A stretch of DNA of 64,000 nucleotides from NCBI GenBank assembly GCA_023630585.1, contig CM042558.1, positions 14,360,800 to 14,424,799 of the forward strand. Direction: 5' to 3'. Position 1 is the first letter of the stretch. Each line of letters starts with the position of its first letter. The notes beneath the pieces are model-generated. The model did no database searches. It had not been told where the DNA came from and worked only from the letters and a program-made list of their open reading frames with translations. The stretch comes from Cranoglanis bouderius. Its lineage: Eukaryota > Chordata > Actinopteri > Siluriformes > Cranoglanididae. Of this stretch, positions 36,770 through 48,700 are shown piece after piece. The position numbers and the translations under genes were made by a program.

Positions 36770-37405
36770 AAACACAACGAGTATCGGGGATCTGTCTTGA
36801 TACTTTCTTCATTTACTCATACTTGTAAAAAATGATCCAATACCATCATCCAATACCACGTGATACTATGTGATGTAAGCCTTGTACACGTCACTGTAAT
36901 AAATAGACAACATGAAATGACACTGATGACAAAAAACTCCAGCATCTTCCTATAATACATGAGACCTGATAAAACATCTTTAACATAAAACTGAGCATGA
37001 GGAGTTCACTGCTAGCAGCACACAGCAGAAACCAGTGCTGCAGCAAATGCTGGCTCTTACCCAACATATTGTTCTTGACAATCAACCACTATCAGTTCTT
37101 GACAATGAGGGATTCTGAAAACTTTCATTACTTACAGCTGTACAGATGCACTTTTCCCAAGTGAAACAAAACCTGCTCTTGTCCATTGCAACTGTATTCG
37201 ATCCAAGGTAACTAATGTAATCTTCTAGCTCACATTATAAAGAACGTATCTAGTAGCTTAAGCGCATGAATACACACATTTTGTGGCCACTGTTTAAACC
37301 AGGGAAACATAAACAGAACTCAGTAACATGTTCCATGTCCCCCCTGATTGATTAATACTAAGTAGGTTACTAATTTTGGTATCAACAAGTACCAGAAAAC
37401 ATTGT
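36770..37405. mobile_element. possible decayed hAT-like repeat
   Basis: The left end has gagtatcggggatctgtctt and the right end tttggtatcaacaagtacc, which resemble the 'tatcgg...ccgata' ends of fish hAT elements. No duplication or coding remnant was found. Confidence 0.25.
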
Positions 37406-38559
37406 ATTCGCAACTAAAAAACACACTTTATGCGGCGGCTTGGAGCTTATCTGTATATATGAAAGCCTTGAAAGCTGAATTCTGTATTATCTGTCCTTCA
37501 GCCTTTCCGGCTAGGATGAGCCTTCAGTAGGCAGTCCTCATCCTCACCTACTCCCTCATGCCCATTTTTCCCGATTACACATGGGGATTACAGCAATCTT
37601 CTCCTACATACACACAGTGACAAGGCTCGTGAGCATGAAAGCACCATGAAGTCAGTTGTAGAAATGTTCTGATAACCTCATTCCCACCTTTGCCATTTAA
37701 GATGTCTGGGCTTAACAGACCTCCCACTGTGGGTGTTTACACATAGCAGACTTTTTCTTGTCAACAGTTTTTTCAGTAGAGAGTGTTAAGACCCAGGCCA
37801 ACATAACATTCAACAACATTCAACAATTCAAGCATTTATATTTAAGTATTGATTTTAAGCTGAGGTCTGTTTGGTTATAATAATAAGCCAATAGTAGTTA
37901 ACTTAGACCATTTTGACAAAAGAGGCAATATACATAACGATATAGTGTATATAAATAATGAGACTACTGGTGTATTCAAATCAGGTTATGACATCATGGT
38001 GGTGATTTTCAAAGTGGTACGACCCATTCAGTGCTAAGTTGTGTAGTTTTTCTTAATAATTTACCAAAACGTCTGACAGATATGTTGAAAGTCCCAGCAT
38101 GTTTTGTCTAGTTTCCTTTGTTATTCATCTTTTACACTGCCCCTACAACAGACTGAATGGTAAACAAACAGGCGAATGAACGAATGAATGAATGAATGAA
38201 GTAATAAAAATAAAAATAAATACTTAATAAAAAAAAAGAAATTGCAGCTCATATATTGCCCAAAACAACTCTAGACATCATAAGAGGGGAAAAATAATAA
38301 ACAGACAGACAGACAACAAAAACAAATAAATACTTTTTGTCTTTTTATTGCAGACAGCAATTTTAGACATCATATGAGGGGAAAAATAATAAACAGACAG
38401 ACAGGCAGACAAACAAAAACATACAGTAAAATGAAAGTAAGTAAGTAAATAAATAAATAAATAAATAGCCCCTTTTTTGGAGTTCATATATTGGCCCACA
38501 GGTCTCTAAGCATTTTTTTATTTTTTTTATTTTTATTATTTTTTTTTTTTGCTTCAGCA

Positions 38560-39070
38560 AGAACTTCATGTAGTGAACTTCACTGCAGTCCAATTAAGCA
38601 ATTAACCTCTGGAGTGTAATTACTTCTTTTCATTAGCACAATGAAGCACTGCGCTCCCTGCTATGAGGCACGCATGCATTTGTGTCTTCTCCCTAATCGG
38701 ATAGAGCAGGGAGAGAAAATGCACAGCTCTGTCGGCTAATCTAATAAATGGTGCGACATACATTTATCATTGTTTGCACTTTGTTTATCTCCAATTACCT
38801 CTGGAAAAAGAATTTCAATAAAAGCCCACCCAGTACACACACACGTGCACACACACAAACCTTCCCAAAATGAAAGAAGCAAATTCATAATTTACTGCCT
38901 GCTACCAATCAATCTGCACCACCACTCTCCCCCGCTGCACCGAATAGTCCATTAGCTCAGAGATGAGCTGGAGAGCACAGTGTGCTAAGCCAAAATCAGC
39001 CGGCTTTTCATTTCAGTGAATACAGCGGATGCTTGTCGGATGAATAGAAGGGTGATGGCGCAGATGGAGA
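38560..39070. promoter_or_regulatory. candidate conserved non-coding block (speculative)
   Basis: Repeat-free sequence with dense homeodomain and forkhead-like words: caattaagcaattaacctct, gagtgtaattacttc, tcattgtttgcactttgttt. The composition differs from flanking simple repeats. A short AC run sits near 38838-38860. Confidence 0.3.
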
Positions 39071-39360
39071 AAGCAGTGTCTAAGAGCGAACCAAAAACAC
39101 TGAGGATGGAGAGTGGTCTATAGAGAAGGAGAAATGCTGGAAGGAGTGATGTCAGATAAGATGAAAATGTTAGTTTCCGCTTGTTTGACGCCTATTTGAT
39201 CCTCCTTCCACACTCATTGTACCTTTTCTCCTTCCTTGCTCCTGGAAGGAGCTACAGCCACTAAGACTGGAACAATACTGCAGAATAATTGAAAAAGCCA
39301 ACAAAATAACTCTGATATTTTTCTTGAAGCTATATATGCATGAATGTTGCATTCATGCGA

Positions 39361-39376
39361 CACACACACACACACA
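39361..39376. repeat. (AC)n microsatellite
   Basis: Eight AC units. Confidence 0.85.
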
Positions 39377-40460
39377 GAGTCCCCTCAAACCCAAACTCTG
39401 AAAGGGAATAATTATAATGAGGAGTACAGAATATGAACTGTCTCACTATCAAACAGCAGCAAGTTTCATCTCATGCTATCTGAAGGCTAAACACCCACGT
39501 AAAGCTAGAATTCAGTTATAATTGGAGCAATGTGCTGTGTGATTACAATTCTAGACCTCAAGCGAGATCTTGTGCGGCAGATATAATCAAATTGCGTTCT
39601 TTTCCTGGTTAATCCACACATAACCTGCAGTGCTAGTGCTAAATTAAATGTCCAGCTGAAGCTTTCACACCACCTACTAACATAATTAGATGCAGTGAAA
39701 GCAGCGGTCACAGGATCGGCACTGCTTTATGTACATTTTTATAAAGGACTTATAAGTGATTGGGATTCATGGAGGTGTGCTGAATATCCATATGACTTTA
39801 CTAAGTGTGTGAGCATGCCTCCTGGTAATTACAGTGATGTGGACCAGCCTGAAGGAGCTAAAAGTTCATTATCTCTGAATATGATCGAATATGTGATTTA
39901 GGGCCTCGTGCATGGACATGGATCTAGTTAATGCATCATTCTGCTGCAGCTGCAGTGTGTGTGGGGGTGGAAGGTGTTGGCACCGGGTTTAATGAGGATG
40001 TTGACCATACTAGCTGATGTCTAATATGGCAAGTTTTTGCTTGGAGCGGTAAAGTTTATTTTACAGAGACTTTTTGGTGACCTTTCATGAAGTACCGTAT
40101 TGGCAATTTCCATTCTGATTAAACCCCCCCACACACACTGTGTACTGGCTTTGCACAGAAATACTGTATTTACTGTATTAACATTTATTAGCATGTAGGC
40201 CAGTGCTCAAGCTTACTGAGGTTATGTGGCGTCAAAGAACTTAAAATTGTTCAGTTGTGGGTGGCTAGTTATCCAACAAATGTAAGCTTAATTATGTAAG
40301 GATTAAAAGACTTACGCGCACACTGTTATACTGTTATAGCAAAATAATCAAGGCCAGGTGCTGTCCTATTTGAAGCAAAGCTACTGGTACCATTGTAACA
40401 TCACGTGCCGAAGTATATTTTTCCTAAAAAAGTATATATATATAAAATAATAATAAAAAA

Positions 40461-40462
<2 letters not shown>

Positions 40463-40531
<69 letters not shown>
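40463..40531. repeat. (AT)n microsatellite
   Basis: About 34 AT units, some 60 bp before a Tc1 insertion. Hydrophobic Ile-Tyr frames on both strands are repeat artefacts. Confidence 0.97.
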
Positions 40532-40538
<7 letters not shown>

Positions 40539-40539
40539 G

Positions 40540-41900
40540 TTTAATGTTGTGGAACACCGGGAAGACAGATCAGTTCCTGTAATAACATATACAGTTGCAG
40601 TCAAAATTACTCAAACCCCATTGTAAATCAGCTTTATTAAATTTACAGACATTCAGCTGTTTGCAGTGAACAAATCAAACAAAAGCAATTGAAATAGTTC
40701 AACACAGTGAATTCTTCAAGTAGCTTCCCCAAATTCAACTGAAAATGCAACTTATAATGACTTTTTGAAATTGTTTGACCCCCTGAATAGAATTCCTCAC
40801 AAATATGCAAAACAGGTGTTGTCTCAAGCACACTTGATGCAGTTAATCAAGGGCTTCATTAGTTGCACCAGGTGTGCTTGAGCTGGAACACATGAAATAC
40901 TTGACACATGGCTAGGGGCAGAAAATACATGAAATACCTGGACGAGGCAGAAAAAGGAAGCTATCAATGGCAGAAAAAAATTTCTGAGAAGGCAGGTTGT
41001 GAAAAACCCTCGAGTGACTGCAAAAGACCTGCGGCAAGACTTGGTGGCAACAGGCACTGAGGTTTCTGTGAGCACAGTATGGCGCATACTAAACACACAG
41101 GGTTTCCATGACAGAACTCCAAGACGTACACCACTACTGACCCAGAAGCACAAGAAAAGCCGGCTCAAAATCATATAAATAAGCCACAGAAGTTTTGGGA
41201 TTCTGTTCAGTGGAGCAATGAAACAAAACTGGAACTTTTCGGCACGATGGATCAGCGGTATGTCTGGAGAAAGAAGAATGAAGAAAGAACACACTGTCCA
41301 CAGTCAAGCATGGTGGTGGCTCTGTGGTGCTCTGGGGCTGCTTTTCATCCTCTGGCACTGGAAACCTGCAGTGTGTGGAAGGCAAGATGGATTCATTGAA
41401 GTATCAGGAAATCCTAGGAGAAAACATCATACTGTCTGTGAGGAAGCTGAAGCTTGGGCGTCAATGGACCTTCCAACAGGACAGTGATCCCAAGCATACC
41501 TCAAATTCCACCAAGACTTGGTTGCAGAAGAAGTCCTGGAAGACTCTACAGTGCACAGACTCTTCCAGTTGAATTTGGGGAAACCACTTGAGCCATTTCA
41601 ATTGCTTTTGTTTGAAATTTTGACAATAAACCAAAATTAATTTGGGGGTTTAATGGGGGTTGAATAATTTTGATTGCAAGTGTATAAACAGTCATTCCCT
41701 TTACCAGCCTCTGTTTCTCTCTCTAAGACAAAAAAAATAGCTTGACGTGTTACAGAGAAACCACAAACACACTGATTGTTATGCTGGAGATTCCTTCCAT
41801 AAATGTTAAATAAATGTCTCGCTAAAGCATGAGATAAGCACAACAAAGGGAAAGAAGCTTGTCCTTCAGTGATTTTTGAGCATCTAGGTGGTGGTATGTG
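40540..41900 (-). repeat. FB1 dispersed repeat (reverse), split by a Tc1
   Basis: Flanks of the Tc1 at 40592-41682 read tttaatgttgtggaac on the left and cagtcattccctttaccagc, gagattccttccataaatgt on the right. The contiguous equivalent is 51145-51400 (tttaatgttgcggaaac, gattccttccataag). Reversed, the right part matches gaggctggtgagggaac of forward FB1 copies. Confidence 0.65.
40592..41682 (+). mobile_element. Tc1-like transposon, 3' coding deletion, inside FB1
   Basis: Ends are cagttgcagtcaaaattact and the inverse of cacttgcaatcaaaattatt, with TA flanks. The length is 1,091 bp. The N-terminal region (about 40915-41165) is frameshifted. Around 41205-41225 the first catalytic motif reads WSNETKLELFG, so Asp has become Asn. 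At 41324-41572 it encodes VLWGCFSSSGTGN and FQQDSDPKHTSNSTKTW (second Asp), then diverges before the Glu. It is non-autonomous. Confidence 0.9.
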
Positions 41901-42384
41901 TAACAGAAATTATAAGGACTCAATTTCAAAAAAAAAAAAAAAAAAAATTAATTATAAAAATCACAAATTCCCTTTGTACATGCTTTCCTGGCATTGGTGC
42001 TGTGTCCAGTTCTAATAGCCTTCCTTTGTGTGTGTGTGTGTGGACCACCCATAGCGCATCTACAGCTGTGGCTACACATGTCATTGGCTGTCTACCTGAG
42101 TGACATGATAGATTCAGACACAACAACAAAACTTTTGACAAATGATTAAACAATACTCTTTATAAGCATGTTCCACAAGGACAGTGTTATCTATGGGAAT
42201 ATTCAGTTTGAGATTTTCTATGATCTGTGACTCATGTCTAATGACTTTTGTGAGTTCTGAAACCGAGTAGAAGAGATTTTTTGTGCTCCAGATACACAGT
42301 GACCAGGATATAGCACTTACTGAAGATGAATGAATGAATATATTTGGAAAAAGACCAGGTGACATTTTTCCAATCATCAACTGT

Positions 42385-42660
42385 CTCAGATTCCTGTTCT
42401 TGGCTGACAGGAGTGGAACTCAGAGTGGTCTACTGCCTTAAGGTTCTACATGTTATGCCCGAGATGCTGTTCTGAGATGCTTTTCCATGCTTGCTCACCA
42501 TGGTTGTAAAGAGTGGTTATTTGAGTTACTATAGCCTTCCTGTCAGCTCAAACCAGCCTGTTCATTCTTCCCTGATCTCTCTAATCAAGAAGACTTTTCC
42601 GTCCTGCATGATTGTATGATGTAGCTGCATGATTTTATGCATTGTGCTGCTGAATTAGCT
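42385..42660 (-). mobile_element. Tc1 fragment (same family as 11.85 kb)
   Basis: Minus-strand sequence of the linker between DNA-binding and catalytic domains (ttcctgttcttggctgacag, gcttgctcaccatggttgta) continues to cttttccgtcctg and then jumps to tagctgcatgattttatgca from the 5' end, so it has an internal deletion. Confidence 0.75.
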
Positions 42661-42959
42661 TTTATTTATTAATTAATGGTCAGTGAGATTATATCGCATG
42701 AAAATATGTTGCAGCCTGGGAAAACCCTTCACTTGGTGAAAGTTTCTATTATATATAGCTCTGTAAACTACATGAGCTATAAAAAAGAAAAGTTATAACA
42801 TTTGAAGGTCCCTAAAAGTGAAAAGGGAGAAAATCACATTCAAGGATTCCATTCCAACTGCGACGCAGAAGCATCACAGACATTTGTGGATTTGTCTGTT
42901 GTCCTCAGCAAAGGGACAGCAGTGAAAGCAGTCATTAAACAGCACCACTGTCTCCTGGG

Positions 42960-43260
42960 CTGTCTGCTTTTTAAAAGGATGAGGGTAAAGCTCTCTTGCT
43001 CTCTGCTTCTCCCATTTGCTCTCATGATACATGGGTTTAGGAGGCTTTGCTAATGGCTTCATTTGCACTTTTGTGCACAGGGATGGGAATTAAAGTCAGT
43101 GCCAACGTCTGGAGGATGCAGTTTTAATTCCACAAAATATACCATGTTCGGTGGCTGATTCTGTTTTTAATTGCTTGGTTAATGTTTTAATTAGGTTTAT
43201 GATTCCCTTCTTAACTTTAATTAACATTAGTTCATTTTGTAATTATCTCATTTCAACAGT
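42960..43260. promoter_or_regulatory. candidate conserved non-coding block (speculative)
   Basis: Repeat-free sequence with many TAATT/ATTAA cores (gttttaattgcttggttaat, ttttaattaggtttatgatt, aactttaattaacattag). This may only reflect AT content. Confidence 0.2.
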
Positions 43261-43334
43261 ACACAAAATGGGGGGGAACAGTCATGTGTGCAGACTGTGA
43301 TGTGTATTGAATATTGATCACTGATGCATTATTG

Positions 43335-43924
43335 TATTCAGAGGCTGGTGAGGGATAAAAAGTACCAGAGGTCAACCAATTGATCGGTTTTGCTGATTAA
43401 TCGGCACCGATAACTGACTGCTGAAACCATCGGTTATCAGCAAAAATCCACGCTGATAGTTTTTCCCGGTTGCGTCCGTGGCGGAGAGTGGCTGAGAAGG
43501 GTCCTCTGTCATTATACAGTATGAGAACGGCCTCTAGAGGTGAAATAAAAACCATCACTTACATCACTTTCGTTGCGTTATTTGAAGTGTTTTTTGATTC
43601 ATCTTGGATGTCTCTATTTTTATTTGTTATTTGGAATGTTACTTTTTGGGTCAGTTTGGATGTATATCTTTAATTTACTTTAATATTTATTAATAGTGAA
43701 TATATATTCAGGTTCATTTAAAAAAAAAAGTACAGTACATTTTCATGGTACAGTCAATACTGTTTATTTTTGTAAGAAAGTTCAGCAATATTTTGATTGA
43801 GTGTTTTCATTGAGTATCAATTTTTCAATTGATTAATTGGTTATCGGCAGGTACTGCCCAACTTAGTTATCGGTATCTGTAAAATCCTCTATCGCTTGAC
43901 CTCTTAAAAAGTACGTCATTCTTT
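43335..43924 (+). repeat. FB1 fragment split by a hAT element
   Basis: Left of the hAT is cagaggctggtgaggga then TAAAAAGTAC; right of it TAAAAAGTAC is repeated and followed by gtcattcttt. Intact FB1 near 4090 reads ataaaaagtacattgtcatt, so the two flanks join as one FB1 segment. Confidence 0.7.
43366..43904. mobile_element. non-autonomous hAT-type element inside FB1
   Basis: The ends are agaggtcaaccaattgatcg and the inverse of agaggtcaagcgatagagga. Subterminal repeats of atcggttt/ggttatcggc occur at both sides. It is flanked by direct TAAAAAGTAC (43356-43365 and 43905-43914), consistent with an 8-bp duplication plus adjacent identity. No transposase is visible. Confidence 0.85.
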
Positions 43925-44150
43925 GGAAGTGGAACCCGATGTGCTCTTCTGCTGTTGTAGCCCATACGCCTCAAGGTTCGATGTGTTGTGTGTTCCGAGA
44001 TTTCTTTTCTGCTCACAACAGTTGTAAAGAGTTATTACTGAATTACCGTAGCCTCCCTGTCAGCTCAATCTAGCTTGTCAATTCTGCTTTGCCCTCGCTT
44101 ATCAACAAGGCATTTCCACCCATAAAACTGCTGCTTACTGGATGTTTTTT
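43925..44150 (-). mobile_element. Tc1 fragment (11.85-kb family)
   Basis: Minus-strand linker region: gaacccgatgtgctcttctg, ctcacaacagttgtaaagag, gtcagctcaatctagc and gcttatcaacaaggcatttc. Both ends are truncated. Confidence 0.75.
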
Positions 44151-44515
44151 GCTTTCAAAAGAGAAAAAAGAGAGGCTGATGAGGGAAGGACTATTTATGG
44201 CTGCTATAACGTAAAAGATAGGAACTTACTTGTTTCACAGATATTCCACGTTAAACTTAACTATAAATTGATTAAAAAGTACAACATATCAGTGTTTAAT
44301 TAATAAAAAAATTACTCATTGGCAAATTGCTGTGGTATAAGTAAAATAAAACACTTTGGAACATACTGTTATGGGAAAATAATTAACTTGGGCTGGTAAC
44401 AGTAACTCCACTTTGCATTGGGCTGAATCACACCACCCCACTGTTGATTATTTCCCTATAACAGTATGCCCTGTCATGTTTTATTCCTTACCTATTTACC
44501 ATACTAAATAAGCCA
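44150..44515 (+). repeat. FB1 copy with terminal hairpin
   Basis: After gaggctgatgagggaagg and atattccacgttaaacttaa it reaches aacatactgttatgggaaaa and, about 55 bases later, the inverse ttatttccctataacagtat gccctg. The two arms (about 44325-44382 and 44445-44505) can form a stem of some 50 bp. Confidence 0.7.
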
Positions 44516-44934
44516 AGCATAATTTTCTTTGTTGCTGGTTTCATTGCACACAAGGATCTGTTACATATAAGGTAACAATATATTTAAGGGCTACATTAAA
44601 CCTAAATATGCTCTTCCTAACATGAATATTTATAACGGCTTATTCCAACTGGCATCAGCTGTCATAAAGACTATTATTGTCCATTTTGATGTCAGATTTT
44701 TGTTGACATAAGGTTGTGTTATGACATTTTCCAGGCTGACATGCATTAAAATATCGTGACATCTGACTTTGTAGCTCAGGATACTACTGGTACATTACAA
44801 TCACATAAAAGTAAGCTCACTCTGTCTTTGCAGTGTCATGAGGCTGCCATAAATTTTATTAAAAACTTGTATAATAAATAATGCATAAAAAAATACTTTA
44901 TTTCAAGGCCAGATTATTGATCTTTTTCAAATCT

Positions 44935-45335
44935 TCAGCTGTCCAGCACATTCTGATTTTCTTTCATGCTGCTTTTCTGTTCACCACGGTTGTTAAGAGT
45001 GGTTATTTGAGTCACTGTAGCCTTCCTGTCAGCTCAAAGTAGTCTGGCCATTCTCCTTTGTCCCCACTCATCAACAAGGCGTTTCTCCCCCAAACTGCCG
45101 CTCACTGGATGGTCCCCCCACCCCCAAACACCACTCTGTGCAAACTCTAGAAACTCATTTGTGAAAACCAGAGGAGATCAGCAGTTTCTAAAATTCTCAA
45201 ACCAGCCTGCCTGGCACCACCAACCATGCCACGGTTAAAGTCACGGAGATCATTTTTTCCTCATTCTGATGTTTCATGTGAACATTACCTGAAGCTCTTG
45301 ACCTGTAGCTGCATGATTTTATGCATTGCATATGC
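44935..45335 (-). mobile_element. Tc1 fragment (11.85-kb family), N-terminal half
   Basis: Minus-strand sequence runs from the linker (ctgttcaccacggttgttaa, ctgccgctcactggatgg) through gagatcagcagtttctaaaa (helix-turn-helix) to ccatgccacggttaaagtca and the 5' leader ctgcatgattttatgcattg. The catalytic domain is absent. Confidence 0.8.
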
Positions 45336-46914
45336 ATATTAATTAATTTATGCATATTAATATGTACTGGGCACCTGAAAAGGTGTAAACTTGCTACTGT
45401 TTATGACAGCAAGTTCAAATAATGTGGTTTGTTTTCATGTGTATCTTTGAAATAGAGTCAGATTAAACCACCAATGATGTTGCATTAATCTTCAATAGTG
45501 TCCAAAATCTGTCAAGGAAAAAAAAGAAAACAGTCATCCCCATTTTTTGTTTTAATTTTTGGTACATTTTTTAGATACTTTGCTCTTTGCTGTCATTGTT
45601 GCACATGCTATCTTTCCATCCATATCCATCCTGTCTTCGTCCTCCTCTGAGGATGCCATGGTGAATCCATGCCACTTTGATTTGATTCGTGTTGTGTCTG
45701 TGCAGATGGCTGCCTCTCTTCATCCCTCTCTTTTTTTATCAGCACACATTCGCTTCTCTTTGGCTCACACAGGATCAAAACAACTTTCAAGGGAGATACA
45801 GAAATCGATCATGTTGACAAAAGATCCGCATGGCTGCAGCTCTGTTGACGCAGCCCGGCCTTGACTGAGTCTCAGGCTGGGTTTTATTCAGGGGATAAAG
45901 GCCTCACGGCCTTGTTATATCCCTTTCCTATGATAATTTCACTAGCGTGGTTAGTTTAAAGAGCTGAGTTGGTTCATTGCAGCAGTGCTTCTCCATCATT
46001 TTGGACTTGTAAACATTGTATACACACAATCCGTCTGCCTTGCCTTTTTAAAACATCCAGCACACAGTCGCTGTTTCCAGTCTGTTCTTTCTAACTGCAC
46101 AAAAGTCTGGAACGGTATATGAGGAAAAAAATAGGCTTCCTTTAGAGAGGCAGTTTGTCATTTCCTTTTGAGCATTTTTATAAATTTTAATAAATTCTCA
46201 TAAAGCTCTAAAAATGTAGTTCTTTGATAACTTGATAACTGATGGAGGGTGCAGGGTCTACTGCAGCATCTGGGAGGTTTTTCAGTCATGTTCAACCTCA
46301 GTAAGCATCCGAACACGAGCCTGGAGCCGCCTCTTTGAGCTGGCGTGCACCGCTGATCTGACTCTAAACTAGCAGAGTGGGATTGGGTAGTGATGTGCAA
46401 CCCGTAGCTCCGAATGTATTCTTTCACACAGCGCTGCTCACAATGGAATTCACTCTGCCACAGTTTGCAAAGTGTATATCAATATTATTCAGCTTTAAAG
46501 GATAGCAAAAATAACAGTGAGAATTCCATCAGGAGCGGGAAGGAGTCTCGCCACACCTGACCACTTCATGCAAAGTGATATCAAAGTGTTAAAGATCCAT
46601 TTAAAAAAGGAAAGATTTTTGCAGCATCGTCTTGTGCAGCTGAGTGTAGATCTTGATTCATCTACTCTGGTATTTTCAGACCAACAGACTACACTGAGTC
46701 TGCTGTCTTTACCATCCTCCTCACTGTTTTTTCCAATGTCCCACTAATAGATATCCCCACAGTGGCGACTAGTGAATACATTAGTCAACTATTCTATGCA
46801 ACCCCCAGCTTTATGAGGCATTATTAGAGTTTATAAAAATGGCCATCATTATCAACTTACAAAGAATTATGAGCACAGTTATAATGATGTACAGTATATT
46901 GCATATGTGCGTGT

Positions 46915-47155
46915 CGAACATTTCATTTCAGATTGAGTCCCCCCATTGCTGTTGAAATAACCTCCACTCTTCTGGGAAGGCTTTCCACTAGAATTTGAAG
47001 CATGGCTTTGGGGATTTGTGCCCATTCAGCGAAAAGAGCATTAGTGAAGCCATGCACTGATTTTGGACTACAGTGCCTGGTGCTCAGTCAGCATTCCATT
47101 TCATCCCAAAGGTGTTCAGTGGGGTTGAGGTCAGGGCTCTGTGCAGGTAAATAAA
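46915..47155 (-). mobile_element. Tc1-like remnant, catalytic C-terminal part
   Basis: Minus-strand sequence encodes QSPDLNPTEHLWDEMEC (47150 down to 47090), the DDE glutamate motif, followed downstream by gggaaggctttccactagaa. Its 5' end is probably at 47640-47720. The middle is replaced by a hAT-like fragment. Confidence 0.75.
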
Positions 47156-47196
47156 TGTATACAGTATGTAAATAAAGGTATAATAAATGTAAATAA

Positions 47197-47523
47197 GTGG
47201 GCGTGGTTAACTTTGTGCGTAGCGCTCCTGGACATGAGAACGATCGAGAAGCTGTACATAAGAGTAGTTGTGAGAGGAAAAACATAGATAAAGATAAGCA
47301 CGCTGGTAAAGAAGTCCCACAAACCAATCCTGAGCAGGAGGAGGAACTTGTTATGAAAAGAGGCGCGACATTCAGTGGTATGGACGTGGTTCGGGTTTAC
47401 AAAATCTGACAGAGCAGAAAAATGTTATTTACAAACTGTCACGCGAATGTTCCCGCTAGCAGCGGTAGCACAAGTAACCTGTTTTATAATATTAAAATGA
47501 AGCATGTCAAAGCATACAATTGA
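47197..47523 (+). pseudogene. hAT transposase N-terminal BED-finger pseudogene
   Basis: One frame, broken only by TGA at 47407-47409, reads RGATFSGMDVVRVYKI, stop, QSRKMLFTNCHANVPASSGS, then TSNLFYNIKMKHVKAYN. This matches the BED zinc-finger layout of hAT transposases (GxTSNLFxHLKxKH). The first Cys of the C-x2-C pair and the first His of the H-x-H pair are substituted, so the finger would not bind zinc normally. No catalytic region follows. Confidence 0.7.
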
Positions 47524-47529
47524 TTTACA

Positions 47530-47635
47530 GTTGATTTACCAGAATGACTATTTTTTTACGATATATATCGTTACCATGAAATAAAATTACTCATTCCGTG
47601 AAATAGATTTTTGGTCATACCGCCCACTCCTACTT
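47530..47635 (+). mobile_element. hAT right terminus
   Basis: The sequence tttttggtcataccgcccac then tccta is the inverse of a common hAT end (tagg-gtgggcgatatgacc type). It follows the BED-finger pseudogene and closes that remnant. Confidence 0.55.
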
Positions 47636-47639
47636 CGAA

Positions 47640-47720
47640 CTTTGTGGTAACAGTATGGGGAAGGAAGACCCACATATTGGTGTGAGGGTCAGGTGTCTAC
47701 ATACTTTTGGCCACATAGTG
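47640..47720 (-). mobile_element. Tc1-like terminal fragment
   Basis: It ends gtgtctacatacttttggcc then acatagtg/TA, a well-known fish Tc1 terminus. With 46915-47155 it forms one element interrupted by hAT sequence. Confidence 0.75.
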
Positions 47721-48574
47721 TATGAATATGGGCTTCATAGAAAGTGTTACCAAGATTTTTTTCACAACTGTAAATTGTTAAGAATTTTTACAAACCAACT
47801 GGTAGAACTGGATTGGATAAGGTTAGAATGAAGCAGCATTAAGCAGTCAAGGCTTTTCCTACCACTTGATACAGATATAATTTAACAAAACATGCTTTTT
47901 GCAGTCCTACAGATTTCATGTACCATCAGTATGCTTTGTACATGTTTATCTAATTGTAAAAGAATGAATGTTTAGTTGCAAAATGGAATGGAACACTAAT
48001 CTTATTTGAACTTGAAATCCTGCTAAATGCAGCACTGACACTTTAGATAACTTTAGACAACAGGATCCAATTAAAATTTGGGTCATTCATTTTTCAGACC
48101 AAGCCATTGTGACAGAAAGGCCAAGGCTTTCAGAAGTACAAGTTAAAGTGCAATAGATCAGGTTTAAAATCTAACATACACAAAACCTTCTTGAAGCTCT
48201 CCCTCATGTACCATTGGCTTCTCATTTATACTAAATGGCTCCCATTTCAGAGTGATCCATCCAGGAGGAAGTAAGGGTTGAGCGGGAGTGTGGAGAAAAA
48301 GAACGAGTGGCTAAAGAGTAAATCCATATTTCAGTGTCTTGTCACTGCACTCTATTCATTTCCCATTCAGACTGAGATCCATGATGGAGTAGTCTGTGTG
48401 ACGTAGAGCATTTCAGTCGCATTTAAGCTCTGGGGAAGCAGACACGAGTGTGCAAGACTGCTGCTGTCACTGTCTCTTGCCTGACAATTTAAACTTGAGC
48501 TCCTATCAGTAGTGCAGGCTCGTTAAAAAAAAATGTCCAGCTTCTTTTCCAATCTTCAGGCTCAGATTCCTGTT

Positions 48575-48700
48575 CTCAGCTGACAGAAATGGATCCCGAT
48601 GTGGTCTTCTGCTATTGTAACCCATCCCCCTCCAACTTCAACATGTTGTGTATTCTGGTATGCTTTTCTGCTCACCGTGGTTATATAAAGTGGTTACCAT
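48575..48700 (-). mobile_element. Tc1 fragment (11.85-kb family)
   Basis: Minus-strand linker region: gattcctgttctcagctgac, atcccgatgtggtcttctgc, gcttttctgctcaccgtgg. Truncated at both ends. Confidence 0.75.

Noticed and set aside
41118..41700. Minus-strand frames of 156 and 83 aa opposite the 40.6-kb Tc1
   Set aside because: They are antisense shadows of the transposase region on the + strand.
45559..45864. 101-aa + strand frame
   Set aside because: Ser/Leu-rich and without any recognisable motif. It lies in intron 4 and shows no cadherin or transposon similarity.
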